Shown here: positions 7,689 through 16,524 of the stretch, piece after piece
Layout of the letters: every line of letters starts with the position of its first letter
How positions within the stretch are numbered: position 1 is the first letter of the stretch
NCBI RefSeq assembly: GCF_000424105.1
Contig: NZ_AUJG01000008.1
Span: 1 to 64,000 of the forward strand
Length of the DNA stretch: 64,000 bases
Source of the DNA: Lachnospira multipara ATCC 19207
GTDB lineage: Bacteria > Bacillota > Clostridia > Lachnospirales > Lachnospiraceae
Reading direction: 5' to 3'
Notes under the pieces: generated by a model
The model's database searches: none
What the model saw: only the letters and a program-made list of their open reading frames with translations
Told to the model about the DNA's origin: nothing
Position numbers and translations under genes: made by a program

Positions 7689-8642
7689 ATGAAAGCAAAT
7701 CAAGATATAGATAAGGATAACAAAATGGAAATAAATCAAGATATAGATAATCAAGATATTGATTTTGATATAGAAAAGCTAGACGGGAAGCGCGATGGCA
7801 AGGGCGAGCTATATTTGTGCGCCACACCAATTGGCAATCTCGAAGACATTACCTATAGGGTTTTGCGAATCCTAAAGGAAGTGGACATTATTGCGGCGGA
7901 GGATACAAGAAACTCCATTAAGCTACTAAATCACTTTGAGATTAAGACACCAATGACTGCATACCACGAATTTAATAAGTACGACAAGGCAAAGGTCCTA
8001 GTTAATAAAATGTTACAAGGACTCAGTGTTGCTTGCATTACCGATGCAGGTACTCCAGGAATTTCAGATCCAGGAGAGGAGCTTTGTAAGCAGGCAAGGG
8101 CAGCAGGTATTAAAGTATCTTCAGTACCTGGGGCAGCAGCTTGTATTACAGCACTAACAATGTCCGGTCAGGCAACAAGACGTTTCGCCTTTGAAGCATT
8201 TTTACCAGCAGACAAAAAGCAAAGAAAAGAAGTCTTAGAGGAACTTGTAAATGAAACAAGAACTATGATAATTTACGAGGCGCCACACCACTTAAAGAAG
8301 ACTTTAGCAGAGCTAAGAAATGTGCTTGGTGGAGATAGAGCTCTTACAATTTGTAAGGAGCTTACAAAAAGATACGAGAATTCCATGGAATTTAGCCTTG
8401 ATAGCGCATGTGAGTACTATGAGAATAACGATCCAAGAGGAGAGTATGTTCTTGTAATTGCAGGAAAATCAAGGGAAGAGTTAAAGAAGGAAAAGCAGGC
8501 CGCATGGGAAGAAATGACCGTTAGAGAACATGTTGACATGTACATAAATCAGGGCCTTGATAAGAAGGAGGCCATGAAGGCAGCCGCTAAGGATAGAGGC
8601 GTTTCAAAGCGTGATATTTATAACGAGCTAGAGCGTGATTAA
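7689..8642 (+). CDS. rsmI: 16S rRNA (cytidine(1402)-2'-O)-methyltransferase
   Basis: RsmI transfers a methyl group from SAM to the ribose of C1402 in 16S rRNA. The tetrapyrrole-methylase fold is clear: LYLCATPIGNLEDIT, IIAAEDTRNS, ACITDAGTPGISDPG and SVPGAAACITAL. The C-terminal basic helix region KKEAMKAAAKDRGVSKRDIY is also typical. At 317 residues it is longer than usual because about 40 hydrophilic residues precede the domain. These contain NQDID three times, encoded by an 18-bp direct repeat. The ATG follows GAGG, but translation could also begin at Met13. Last gene before a strong terminator. Confidence 0.94.
   Translation: MKANQDIDKDNKMEINQDIDNQDIDFDIEKLDGKRDGKGELYLCATPIGNLEDITYRVLRILKEVDIIAAEDTRNSIKLLNHFEIKTPMTAYHEFNKYDKAKVLVNKMLQGLSVACITDAGTPGISDPGEELCKQARAAGIKVSSVPGAAACITALTMSGQATRRFAFEAFLPADKKQRKEVLEELVNETRTMIIYEAPHHLKKTLAELRNVLGGDRALTICKELTKRYENSMEFSLDSACEYYENNDPRGEYVLVIAGKSREELKKEKQAAWEEMTVREHVDMYINQGLDKKEAMKAAAKDRGVSKRDIYNELERD
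7697..7759 (+). repeat. 18-bp direct repeat inside the rsmI N-terminal extension
   Basis: AAATCAAGATATAGATAA occurs identically at 7697-7714 and 7733-7750. A third partial copy, AATCAAGATAT, overlaps at 7749-7759. The period of 36 bases preserves frame and encodes repeated NQDID. Confidence 0.9.
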
Positions 8643-8680
8643 TATATCATACGATACATTTTAATTAATATATGTATAGA

Positions 8681-8708
8681 TACTCCCATATATATGGGAG
8701 TATTTTTT
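8681..8708 (+). terminator. Terminator closing the decarboxylase-rsmI cluster
   Basis: A perfect 22-base palindrome with arms TACTCCCATAT and ATATGGGAGTA is followed by six T residues, 38 bases after the rsmI stop. Confidence 0.92.
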
Positions 8709-8762
8709 ATGCAACATAACCAAAGTACTAGCAATATAGATAAGATGAATTGTTTAAAATGC

Positions 8763-8791
8763 TTGACTACAAGCACCATCTAAGATACATT
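8763..8791 (+). promoter_or_regulatory. Promoter of the pectate lyase gene
   Basis: TTGACT and TACATT are separated by 17 bases. The predicted transcript starts near 8798, leaving a leader of about 95 bases with a possible hairpin CGAGTAAT/ATTACTTG. Confidence 0.55.
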
Positions 8792-8892
8792 AGAAAATGT
8801 AGCTATTAAATTTTTTCTAAGTTTAGACGAGTAATTGTAATTTGAGACTAAATTTATATTACTTGAGATGATTATCCGATTGGGAAGTATTT

Positions 8893-10908
8893 ATGCTTAA
8901 GAAAAGATTTAAACAGGTCGCAGTCATTTTACTTACAGTAGTTATGACAGCGATTACATCACTAGCTATTCTACCAGCGAAAAAAGCAGAGGCAGCCGCA
9001 GTGGCGCCGAAAGCTGGGAATATTTATTATATTAAAAATAAGAATAGCCAGATGTATTTAACAGTTGCAGGAGACTCTTCTGCTAGTGGAGCAAATGTAA
9101 TTCAGTCAAAGGGAACAGGAAGTCTAGGACAGAGATGGATTTTAGAGCAAAATTCAAATGGAACATATAGATTACATCCTGCAACAGATATGACTGGTGG
9201 GGTTTCATTAGATGTTTATTATGGACGCACAGATAATAACACTAATATTCAGATTTGCTCAAACAATGGTGCAACAGCACAGAACTTCTACCTTACTAAA
9301 TCAGGTGATGGTTATGCTATCACAACAGAAGTTACAGGGGGAAAGAGTTGTCTCGATGTAGCAAGCGCAAGTACAGCAAGTGGCGCTAATGTTATTGAGT
9401 ACACTAATAGAGGAGCTTCTAATCAGATTTGGTATTTTGAAGAGGCACAGTGGCCATCATCAGGTTCAGGCTCTAGCTCAGGTTCAGGTTCAAGTTCTGG
9501 ATCAGGCTCATCAACATCAAACACACCGGCAGCAGTTGACTCAACATATTGCCAGCAAAGAATCCAGCTAGTTAACACAAACGGCAGCTCACTTGTAACT
9601 GCTCCATCTAGCACAGGTTCAGTAACAGCCTCAACTAATTCCTCATCATACAATCAGTGGGTTTTAGTTAACAACGGCAGCAACAAGTACATGATTGTAA
9701 ATGCAGCAACAGGCTATGTACTTGCACCAAATGGCAATAATGCCACAAGTGGAGCTAAGATAGTAGCAACAGGCAAGACAGGCGCAACAGCACAGTATTG
9801 GTTAATTCAGGCAGTGTCAAATGATTCACTTGGCAAGGCTTACGAATACAAGATTGTAAACTGCGCTAACTCAAACCTTTGCTTACAGAAATCAGGTTCA
9901 AACTTCGTACTTGGCTCATACTCAGGCAGCTCAACACACAAGTTCTACCTTAACACTTACGGTGTAGAAGGTTTTGCAGGACAGTGTAAGAGTGTCAACG
10001 GAAAGCAGACAGGCTCTGTAATTGGTGGCGCACTTGGTAAGACAGTATATGTTTCAAATGTATCTGATCTTTCAAAGTACTGCCAGGGTTCAACACCATA
10101 TACAATTGTTGTAAATGGCAACATCAGAGCAAACAGCTTAACAAAGGTTAATGTAGGCAGCAACAAGACTATTATTGGTTCATTTAATGCAAATACATTG
10201 CACAACATCCACTTTAGATGTATATCTAACTCTGGAAATGTCATTTTCAAGAACCTTACAATTAGCCATGATGCAGCAATTAATGGAAATGACGACATTC
10301 AGATTTACATCAGCGATGGACAAAAATTCTGGCTTGATCATTGTACATTCCCAGGACATTCAATCGCTTCAACAGATGTAGATAAGTTCGTTTATGTTGG
10401 TCTTAAGGCTGATTATGTGACTGTTTCAGGAAATGTATTTAAGAATCATAAGTACGGCTTAATCCTTGGTTACCCACAGGAGGATGGAGCTGGAACATAT
10501 TCTGGATACCCACAGATGACAATTTGTAACAATTACTTCGATGGCGTATTAACAAGAGCACCAGGACTTATGCGCTATGGTTATTTCCACTCATACAACA
10601 ACTATGTGGTGAACTTTAACCTAGGCTATACACCTTACACAGGCGCTAACATTTACTCAGAGAAGAACTACTTCTCAAAGGGCAATGCTAAGGGTGCAGT
10701 TGTAGATGATCACGGTGTTGGCAACTTCACAGACTATGGCTCAGTATTGTCATCATCTGTTAGCAACTTAAAGACTAAGACAACTTCATGGAGACCAAAC
10801 TCATGCTACTCATATGCAACAAGATCTGCAAATGACGCAAAGAACTGGGCAGCATCTTCATCAAACACAGGTGTACAAAAGTCAACAATACGCTATGCAA
10901 TTGACTAA
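8893..10908 (+). CDS. Secreted pectate lyase (PL1) with two ricin-type lectin domains
   Basis: A 671-residue exported enzyme predicted to cleave de-esterified pectin by beta-elimination. A signal peptide ends near AEAAA (residue about 35). A first ricin-B-like domain (about 40-185) has repeated QxW-type ends such as GQRWIL and NQIWYF. A Ser/Gly linker (about 190-212) follows, then a second ricin-like domain (about 218-350). The family 1 pectate lyase beta-helix spans about 355-671. It shows FWLDHCTF near 479 and TRAPGLMRYGYFHSYNN near 554, the equivalent of the R-x-P-x-x-R-x-G active-site signature. GGGAAG lies 5 bases before the ATG. The gene is monocistronic. No wall-anchor motif is seen, so the protein is probably released. 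Confidence 0.93.
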   Translation: MLKKRFKQVAVILLTVVMTAITSLAILPAKKAEAAAVAPKAGNIYYIKNKNSQMYLTVAGDSSASGANVIQSKGTGSLGQRWILEQNSNGTYRLHPATDMTGGVSLDVYYGRTDNNTNIQICSNNGATAQNFYLTKSGDGYAITTEVTGGKSCLDVASASTASGANVIEYTNRGASNQIWYFEEAQWPSSGSGSSSGSGSSSGSGSSTSNTPAAVDSTYCQQRIQLVNTNGSSLVTAPSSTGSVTASTNSSSYNQWVLVNNGSNKYMIVNAATGYVLAPNGNNATSGAKIVATGKTGATAQYWLIQAVSNDSLGKAYEYKIVNCANSNLCLQKSGSNFVLGSYSGSSTHKFYLNTYGVEGFAGQCKSVNGKQTGSVIGGALGKTVYVSNVSDLSKYCQGSTPYTIVVNGNIRANSLTKVNVGSNKTIIGSFNANTLHNIHFRCISNSGNVIFKNLTISHDAAINGNDDIQIYISDGQKFWLDHCTFPGHSIASTDVDKFVYVGLKADYVTVSGNVFKNHKYGLILGYPQEDGAGTYSGYPQMTICNNYFDGVLTRAPGLMRYGYFHSYNNYVVNFNLGYTPYTGANIYSEKNYFSKGNAKGAVVDDHGVGNFTDYGSVLSSSVSNLKTKTTSWRPNSCYSYATRSANDAKNWAASSSNTGVQKSTIRYAID

Positions 10909-10975
10909 TTAGAAACTAATGACTATGTAAAATCGGGTGCTTAAAGAATATAAGGATAAGAAATATAATAGCTAC

Positions 10976-11021
10976 AAAAAAGTCTTGGGAAGAGCGGGCT
11001 CTTCCCAAGACTTGATTTTTA
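10976..11021. terminator. Bidirectional terminator between pectate lyase and tetR
   Basis: A 14-bp stem, AGTCTTGGGAAGAG with CTCTTCCCAAGACT, has a 4-base loop. A run of A precedes it and a T-rich tail follows, so it can end both the pectate lyase transcript and the convergent tetR transcript. Confidence 0.88.
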
Positions 11022-11075
11022 TGAAAATGCATCACAGGCCTTAGTGAAAAGCCCTTCTGCAAGTCTACATTTGCT

Positions 11076-11699
11076 TTATTCCACAATCGTATGTTCCTTA
11101 ATAATATTCCTAACCGTAGCGTAGATAAAAGGCTTGGCAGTTTCAATGTCTGCTGGCTCCTTATAAAGAATTGCGCTATAGCATGTAGAACTAATAAGCT
11201 CCACAATCAAGAAAAGCATAATCTCTGGCTCTCTTAAATTAACCTCATCGTCGTTAATCATCTGGTGGTAGACATCAAGGAAGTTAATGTCGTTGTCCGC
11301 AACATTAGTAGTTAAGGCTTCCTTAAAAATTCCCCAACTAAGATTCTTTGAAATGAAATTAAGCAAAGTCTGATTGCTATCAAGAGCATTAATAATGTTA
11401 TCTATTAGGAAAATGATCTTCTCCGTAAAGTTAAGACTTCTCTTTTCAAGTTCCTTATCAAGAGCTGCAACAGCAGATGAGAAAAGAAGACTTGATTCGT
11501 GAGAGATAAGTCGATTTCTTATATCAAATTTATCCTTAAAATAAAGATAAAAAGTACCCTTTGCCATGCCGGCCTTTGAAGAGATTTCAGCAATGGATGT
11601 TTTAGAAACACCCTTTGTTGTAAAAAGCTCAAAAGCTGAGTTTAGCAAAGAACGTTGTTTATTAATTTTGTTATTTTCTAGTTTTCCCAAAACATTCAC
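11076..11699 (-). CDS. TetR family transcriptional regulator
   Basis: A 207-residue repressor candidate. The N-terminal HTH is clear: LLNSAFELFTTKGVSKTSIAEISSKAGMAKGTFYLYFKDKFDI (about residues 18-60), matching the TetR consensus including G-T-F-Y-x-Y-F-x-x-K. The C-terminal ligand domain is all helical. It is divergent from an MMPL exporter gene, with two copies of a TGAC-N5-GTCA dyad in the exporter promoter region. It most likely represses the exporter, and perhaps itself, until an exported lipophilic compound binds. The ribosome site AAGGGG is close to the ATG (3 bases). The inducer is unknown. Confidence 0.92.
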   Translation of the reverse strand: MNVLGKLENNKINKQRSLLNSAFELFTTKGVSKTSIAEISSKAGMAKGTFYLYFKDKFDIRNRLISHESSLLFSSAVAALDKELEKRSLNFTEKIIFLIDNIINALDSNQTLLNFISKNLSWGIFKEALTTNVADNDINFLDVYHQMINDDEVNLREPEIMLFLIVELISSTCYSAILYKEPADIETAKPFIYATVRNIIKEHTIVE

Positions 11700-11786
11700 C
11701 CCTTATCTGAATTTCTAAAGTTGGCGCCTGCGGCGTCACAAGCTTTGATATGGCGCTAATCACACCTGTAATCAAACAACTGTAAT

Positions 11787-11826
11787 ATCTTAGCACATTT
11801 TCCATCCTTGTATGTGTATCTTAGCA
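11787..11826 (-). promoter_or_regulatory. Possible duplicated extended -10 elements upstream of tetR
   Basis: On the minus strand TGCTAAGAT occurs twice (plus-strand ATCTTAGCA near 11789-11797 and 11818-11826). Each reads as TG-n-TAAGAT, an extended -10 form. They could be tandem tetR start sites or a repeated regulator site; the evidence is pattern only. Confidence 0.3.
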
Positions 11827-11855
11827 TATAAAAAATAAAAAATCTATAAAAAAAG

Positions 11856-11868
11856 TGACTAGTGGTCA
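11856..11868 (+). promoter_or_regulatory. TetR operator, copy 1
   Basis: TGACTAGTGGTCA is an inverted repeat TGAC-N5-GTCA that ends 7 bases before the exporter -35 box. A near-identical copy lies downstream of the predicted start site. Confidence 0.72.
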
Positions 11869-11875
11869 TTTTTTG

Positions 11876-11903
11876 TTGACAGAAAAAATAGTAGTGATAT
11901 AAT
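11876..11903 (+). promoter_or_regulatory. Promoter of the MMPL exporter operon
   Basis: A consensus TTGACA and a consensus TATAAT are separated by 16 bases. This is one of the strongest promoters in the window, consistent with a gene that must be held off by a repressor. Confidence 0.85.
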
Positions 11904-11920
11904 GGCTATGAAATCAAAAA

Positions 11921-11933
11921 TGACTAACGGTCA
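11921..11933 (+). promoter_or_regulatory. TetR operator, copy 2
   Basis: TGACTAACGGTCA matches operator copy 1 at 11 of 13 positions and keeps both TGAC/GTCA half-sites. It lies about 12 bases after the predicted transcription start, where bound repressor would block initiation. Confidence 0.72.
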
Positions 11934-11985
11934 ATTTTATAAAACGAAAGAATTTAATACGTCATTTAATGAATGGAGGTTAATT

Positions 11986-14109
11986 ATGGAGAAGTTCGGA
12001 AGAGCTGTGGTTAAGTTAAGGATTCCAATCCTTATAATAAGTGTCTTGCTCTTAATTCCAGCAGTTCTCGGATATTTTGGCACACGAGTTAATTACGATA
12101 TCTTGTACTATTTACCAGATAATATCGAGACTATGGAAGGCCAAGATATCTTATTGAATGATTTTGGAAAGGGCGCCTACGCATTAATCGTAGTGGAAGA
12201 CATGAATCAAGATAACGTGTCTAAGCTAGTTAATAAGGTTGAAAATGTAGACCACGTAGCGAAAGTTATTTCTTATTCAGGCATCGTTGGAACAGATATT
12301 CCAGCAGAACTCTTACCTGAGGAGATAAGTTCTAAGTTTGTAAATGCAGATACAAACTCAACATTATTTGCAGTATTCTTTGATGACACAACATCAAGTG
12401 ATGACACAATGAATGCTATACAGCAGATAAGAAAGGTTACAGACAAGCAGTGTTATGTAGCTGGTATGTCAGCAGTAGTTACAGATACTAAGAACCTATC
12501 AGAAAAAGAAACACCAATTTATGTTTTACTTGCAGTAGTTTTAGTTTGTATCGTACTTGCATTATTTATGGATTCATTCCTTGTACCAGTACTCTTTATG
12601 ATAAGTATCGGTATGGCAATCGTCTATAACTTAGGTTCAAACTATTTCTTAGGGGAGACATCGTATATTACTAAAGCCTTGGCAGCAGTATTGCAGTTAG
12701 GTGTAACCCTTGATTACTCAATCTTCTTGTGGCACAGCTACAAGGAACACAAAGCTGAGTATCCAGGAAATAAGGAAAAGGCAATGGCAGTTGCCATTGG
12801 AAATACATTGACATCAGTAGTTGGTTCTTCAATTACAACAGTTGCCGGCTTTATCGCACTTTGCTTTATGAGCTTTACACTTGGTCTTGACTTAGGTGTG
12901 GTAATGGCAAAGGGTGTTGTATTTGGTGTAATAGGATGTGTAACAATTCTACCAGCCCTTGTATTAACCTTTGATAGAGCACTAGAAAAGACAATGCATA
13001 GAGAAATCATGCCAGACTTTTCAAAGTTTGCTCACTGGGTTGTTAATCACTCATGGGTATTCCTAATAGCCTTTGTAATACTTCTAGTTCCTGCAATTTA
13101 TGGTTATAACAACACAGAAGTTTATTACGATTTAGCTGGTACCTTACCAAAAGACCTTGATTGCTCACAGGCTAATACAAAGCTTGCTGAAAGCTTTAAG
13201 GATTTAAATTCGATTTATATGATCCTTGCAGATAGCGATTTATCTACAGAGGATGGACAAAATATGCTAGATGAGATTCAGAATGTGGATGGCATTTCAT
13301 TTGCATTAGGACTCCCAACAATAACAGAAACAGGTATCCCAGAGGATTTCTTACCAGAATCCCTCGTATTTGAATTAAAGAGCGGAGATTATCAGTTGAT
13401 GCTAGTTTCCTCAGAATACGCAATTGCTTCTGATGAAATTAATAACCAGATTGATGAAGTATCAGCAATTACTAAAAAGTATGACAATCAAGCAATGGTA
13501 ATCGGTGAAGCTCCATGTACTAAGGACTTAATTACAATCACTGATAAGGATTTCAAGACTGTAAGTTTTGTTTCTATCGCAGCGATTTTCGTAATCATTT
13601 TCTTCGTACTAAAGTCAATCTCATTACCAATCTTACTAGTTGCAGCCATTGAATTTGCCATCTTTGTAAACATGGGTATTCCATACTTTACAGGCACATC
13701 GATTCCATTTATTGCATCCGTTGTAATTGGAACAATTCAGCTTGGCGCCACAGTAGATTACGCAATTCTTATGACAACAAGATATAAGAGAGAACGTGCC
13801 TCAGGCCTTTCAAAGAAGGAATCCGTTGAGATAGCCCTTGCTACTTCAATCCCTTCAATCGTAGTATCAGCCCTCGGCTTCTTTGCAGCCACATTTGGTG
13901 TTGGTATGTATGCAAATGTAGACATGATCGCATCCCTTTGTATCTTAATGGCAAGAGGCGCAATCATTAGTATGGTTGTTGTAATTTTAGTCGTACCATC
14001 ATTATTCATGGTATTTGATAAGCTAATAATTCATACAAGTATCGGCTTTAAGCCAAAGAAGAGAAAGTATTCTAATTTAAGTGAAGAAGATAAATTTGCA
14101 CATCAATAA
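11986..14109 (+). CDS. MMPL/RND-superfamily exporter
   Basis: A 707-residue membrane transporter made of two similar halves. Each has one TM segment, an extracytoplasmic porter-like domain and a bundle of five or more TM helices, about 12 TM in all. Conserved MMPL segments are LQLGVTLDYSIFLWHSY in half one and IQLGATVDYAILMTTRYKRER in half two, carrying the membrane Asp typical of the family. Such proteins use the proton gradient to export lipids or lipophilic drugs. The start is ATG 11986, preceded by GGAGG; a further upstream ATG overlaps the -10 box and cannot be used. It is followed 35 bases later by a heptad-repeat lipoprotein gene, probably in one transcript. Confidence 0.92.
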   Translation: MEKFGRAVVKLRIPILIISVLLLIPAVLGYFGTRVNYDILYYLPDNIETMEGQDILLNDFGKGAYALIVVEDMNQDNVSKLVNKVENVDHVAKVISYSGIVGTDIPAELLPEEISSKFVNADTNSTLFAVFFDDTTSSDDTMNAIQQIRKVTDKQCYVAGMSAVVTDTKNLSEKETPIYVLLAVVLVCIVLALFMDSFLVPVLFMISIGMAIVYNLGSNYFLGETSYITKALAAVLQLGVTLDYSIFLWHSYKEHKAEYPGNKEKAMAVAIGNTLTSVVGSSITTVAGFIALCFMSFTLGLDLGVVMAKGVVFGVIGCVTILPALVLTFDRALEKTMHREIMPDFSKFAHWVVNHSWVFLIAFVILLVPAIYGYNNTEVYYDLAGTLPKDLDCSQANTKLAESFKDLNSIYMILADSDLSTEDGQNMLDEIQNVDGISFALGLPTITETGIPEDFLPESLVFELKSGDYQLMLVSSEYAIASDEINNQIDEVSAITKKYDNQAMVIGEAPCTKDLITITDKDFKTVSFVSIAAIFVIIFFVLKSISLPILLVAAIEFAIFVNMGIPYFTGTSIPFIASVVIGTIQLGATVDYAILMTTRYKRERASGLSKKESVEIALATSIPSIVVSALGFFAATFGVGMYANVDMIASLCILMARGAIISMVVVILVVPSLFMVFDKLIIHTSIGFKPKKRKYSNLSEEDKFAHQ

Positions 14110-14144
14110 AGTGCGAGGAGAAAATATAAAGGAGAGCGAATAAA

Positions 14145-16160
14145 ATGATTAGAACTAGTTTAAGAAAAGCTGGAGCCGTAGTTTTAACAGCATCAATGCT
14201 TGCCCTAAACCTTACAGCTTGCCAGTCAAATAGTGATAGTGCCAGTGTTAGCGCAGTAAATGAAGATGCTGCTTCTAATACAGAGAACATAATTACATCT
14301 ACAATGAATGACGAATTATCAATAAATACAGCACAGACACTTGCTAAGAATACAAGAAATCAGACAGTTTACGTATTTGATGATGCAAGCGGTGTGCAAG
14401 ACCACGTAACTGTAAACACTAAGGTTACAGATAATAATGGTGATACAAGTTCTACTAATGAAAATGTAGACAAGGCCGCACCTGTTACAATCAACGTAAC
14501 ATACTATCTCAATGGAAAAGAAATTTCACCAGAAGATCTTGCAGGTAAGTCAGGTGAAGTAAAGATTAGATTTGACTATGTAAATAATGAAGAAGAAACA
14601 ATTACAGTAAAAGGCGAGACAAAAACAGCTTATGTTCCATTTACAGTAGCAACAGGACTTATGCTTGATAACGAAAAGTTTACTAACATCGAGGTTACAA
14701 ACGGAAAGTTATCACAGGTTGGTTCAGATGTAGTTGCCCTAGGTGTTTCCTTCCCAGGACTTGCTGATTCTTTAAACTTAAAGTTTGATAGTGAAGAGGT
14801 AAATTTTGACTTACCAAATTACTTCGAGATTTCAGCAGATGTAACAGACTTCTCACTTGATATGTCACTTTCAGTAGTATCTTCAAACTTACTATCTGAT
14901 ATGGACCTAGATGACTTATCAGTAGAAGACTTACAGGCAAAGGTTAACGAACTTCAGTCAGCAGCTGACCAGTTAGAGGCTGGTACAGTTCAGTTACAGG
15001 AAGGTACACAGCAGTTAGAGGATAACGTTCCTGACTTAGTTTCAGGTGTGGCAGCACTTAATGATGGTGCAGCAACTCTTAGCTCAGGTGTATCTGCTTA
15101 TGCAGCAGGTGTAGCAAGCTTAAATGACGGGGCAGCAGCTCTTGATTCTAACATGCAGACATTATCAACAAGCCTTAATACACTTTATGAAACTTTAAAG
15201 GCTAATGGATTTGATACAAAGATTGCAGCCCTAAATGAAGGTATTAACGGAAGCTCAGGTCTATTTAATACATTAACAAATGGAATGAGTTCATATAAGT
15301 CCCTTTACGAATCAACATATTCATCAGCTTACAGCCTTGTTTACTCAGCTAACTACCAGAAGGCATTAGCAGCACAGGGAATTGATGAAACAACAGATGC
15401 AGCAGCAGGATATCCTGTAAAGACAGCAGTAGTTACAAGACTTGCAAATAGCGGAATTACAGAAGATGCCAACATTTCTTCAGTACTTACAAGTGAAACA
15501 GCTAACACATCCGTTTACATGACAGCAGGTTTATGTGAATTATATGCAGCTTACTCATCAGCAGGTTTAACTGTTGATACAACACAGCAGCAGACAATTA
15601 TTTCTGACATCGTTAAGTTAAACCAGTATGCAGCAGCTTATAAGACAATGTATGCTTCATATACACAGCTTAAGGACGCTGGCCTTGATACAGGCGTAGC
15701 AGCACTTACAAGTGCAGTTGGTTCATTTAGCACATATCAGGAAGGCACATTATGCTCAAGCCTTTATGCCTTAAATGTAGGTGCTACAAAGTTACAGCAG
15801 GAAGGTACATCAGTACTTGCAGCTGGTGCTTCAACACTTGCAGCTAACAATTCAAGCTTAACATCAGGAGCCGCAGCACTTGCAGATGGTACAGAGACAT
15901 TAAATAACGCAGCAGCCACACTTTCATCAGGTGTTTCTAAGTTAAACACAGGTGCTATTACATTAAAGGATGGCATGGCTGAATTTAATGAAGAAGGAAT
16001 TTCACAGATTACAAGCCTCTTAGGAGATGATGCAACAACAACTCTTGATACAATTAAGGAAGTTGTAAAGCTTGGTAATAACTACACATCATTCACAGGC
16101 AGCACTGGAAATTACGACTCAACAGTAACATTCATCTATAAGACAGCAGAAATTAAATAA
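14145..16160 (+). CDS. Heptad-repeat lipoprotein partner of the MMPL exporter
   Basis: A 671-residue exported protein with a lipoprotein signal: the hydrophobic stretch ends in LNLTAC, so Cys26 would be lipidated and the protein anchored outside the membrane. After an Ig-like region (about 60-260) come two blocks (about 265-345 and 545-625) with the spacing X-X-X-Leu-X-X-Gly, e.g. LSSGVSAYAAGVASLNDGAAAL. This repeat is known from YhgE/Pip-like and MMPL-associated proteins. The blocks probably form long helical rods. AAAGGAGAG precedes the ATG. Tight linkage to the exporter suggests an extracellular conduit or adaptor role; this is an inference. Confidence 0.86.
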   Translation: MIRTSLRKAGAVVLTASMLALNLTACQSNSDSASVSAVNEDAASNTENIITSTMNDELSINTAQTLAKNTRNQTVYVFDDASGVQDHVTVNTKVTDNNGDTSSTNENVDKAAPVTINVTYYLNGKEISPEDLAGKSGEVKIRFDYVNNEEETITVKGETKTAYVPFTVATGLMLDNEKFTNIEVTNGKLSQVGSDVVALGVSFPGLADSLNLKFDSEEVNFDLPNYFEISADVTDFSLDMSLSVVSSNLLSDMDLDDLSVEDLQAKVNELQSAADQLEAGTVQLQEGTQQLEDNVPDLVSGVAALNDGAATLSSGVSAYAAGVASLNDGAAALDSNMQTLSTSLNTLYETLKANGFDTKIAALNEGINGSSGLFNTLTNGMSSYKSLYESTYSSAYSLVYSANYQKALAAQGIDETTDAAAGYPVKTAVVTRLANSGITEDANISSVLTSETANTSVYMTAGLCELYAAYSSAGLTVDTTQQQTIISDIVKLNQYAAAYKTMYASYTQLKDAGLDTGVAALTSAVGSFSTYQEGTLCSSLYALNVGATKLQQEGTSVLAAGASTLAANNSSLTSGAAALADGTETLNNAAATLSSGVSKLNTGAITLKDGMAEFNEEGISQITSLLGDDATTTLDTIKEVVKLGNNYTSFTGSTGNYDSTVTFIYKTAEIK

Positions 16161-16214
16161 TTAGCTTTTTTAAGTATGTATAAGTTGAGGCAGAGATACA
16201 TTTTCAAAGGCGAT

Positions 16215-16241
16215 AAAAAAGGGACCTTAAAAGGTCCCTTT
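16215..16241. terminator. Terminator between lipoprotein gene and small minus-strand gene
   Basis: AAAGGGACCTT and AAGGTCCCTTT form an 11-bp stem with a 2-base centre. On the minus strand it is followed by TTTTTT, so it ends the small gene; the plus-strand tail is weaker but may also work. Confidence 0.8.
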
Positions 16242-16244
16242 AAA

Positions 16245-16427
16245 TTACTTATTATTCTCTGCTATTTCTTTATTGTCGCCCTTATGCTTCTTAATGATTT
16301 CTTCATAACGACGCTGTGAAGCAATCTCCTCTGGTGTTAATTCCTCAGGTACATCCTCAATCGCATCAAGCTGTGCAAAAAGATCCCCTAATTCATTAAG
16401 ATCAATTAAATTCTTATCATCTGCCAT
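16245..16427 (-). CDS. Small acidic protein of unknown function
   Basis: A 60-residue, highly acidic, soluble protein (MADDKNLIDLNELGDLFAQL at the start, then a predicted second helix with QRRYEEIIKKHKG). Start ATG is chosen over an in-frame TTG two codons upstream because AAGGAG lies 8 bases before the ATG. I do not recognise a family. It has its own terminator. It lies downstream of the marR-like gene on the same strand with about 100 bases between, so co-transcription is possible. Confidence 0.7.
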   Translation of the reverse strand: MADDKNLIDLNELGDLFAQLDAIEDVPEELTPEEIASQRRYEEIIKKHKGDNKEIAENNK

Positions 16428-16524
16428 TGCCAATCTCCTTTCGCAAGGTAAATTTAAATTCTACTCCCGTTAAAAAGAACTGCAACTTTAGCTAGTGACA
16501 TAAGAAGATTAATAGTTTTTAAAA

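Noticed and set aside
9957-10298. Antisense frame within pectate lyase
   Set aside because: It is fully nested opposite a well-supported catalytic domain with no initiation signal.
11076-11206. Minus-strand frame across the tetR 3' end
   Set aside because: It overlaps the TetR gene in another frame on the same strand and crosses the terminator.
11902-11985. Upstream ATG start for the MMPL exporter
   Set aside because: The ATG overlaps the TATAAT box and would lie upstream of the transcript start; GGAGG supports ATG 11986.
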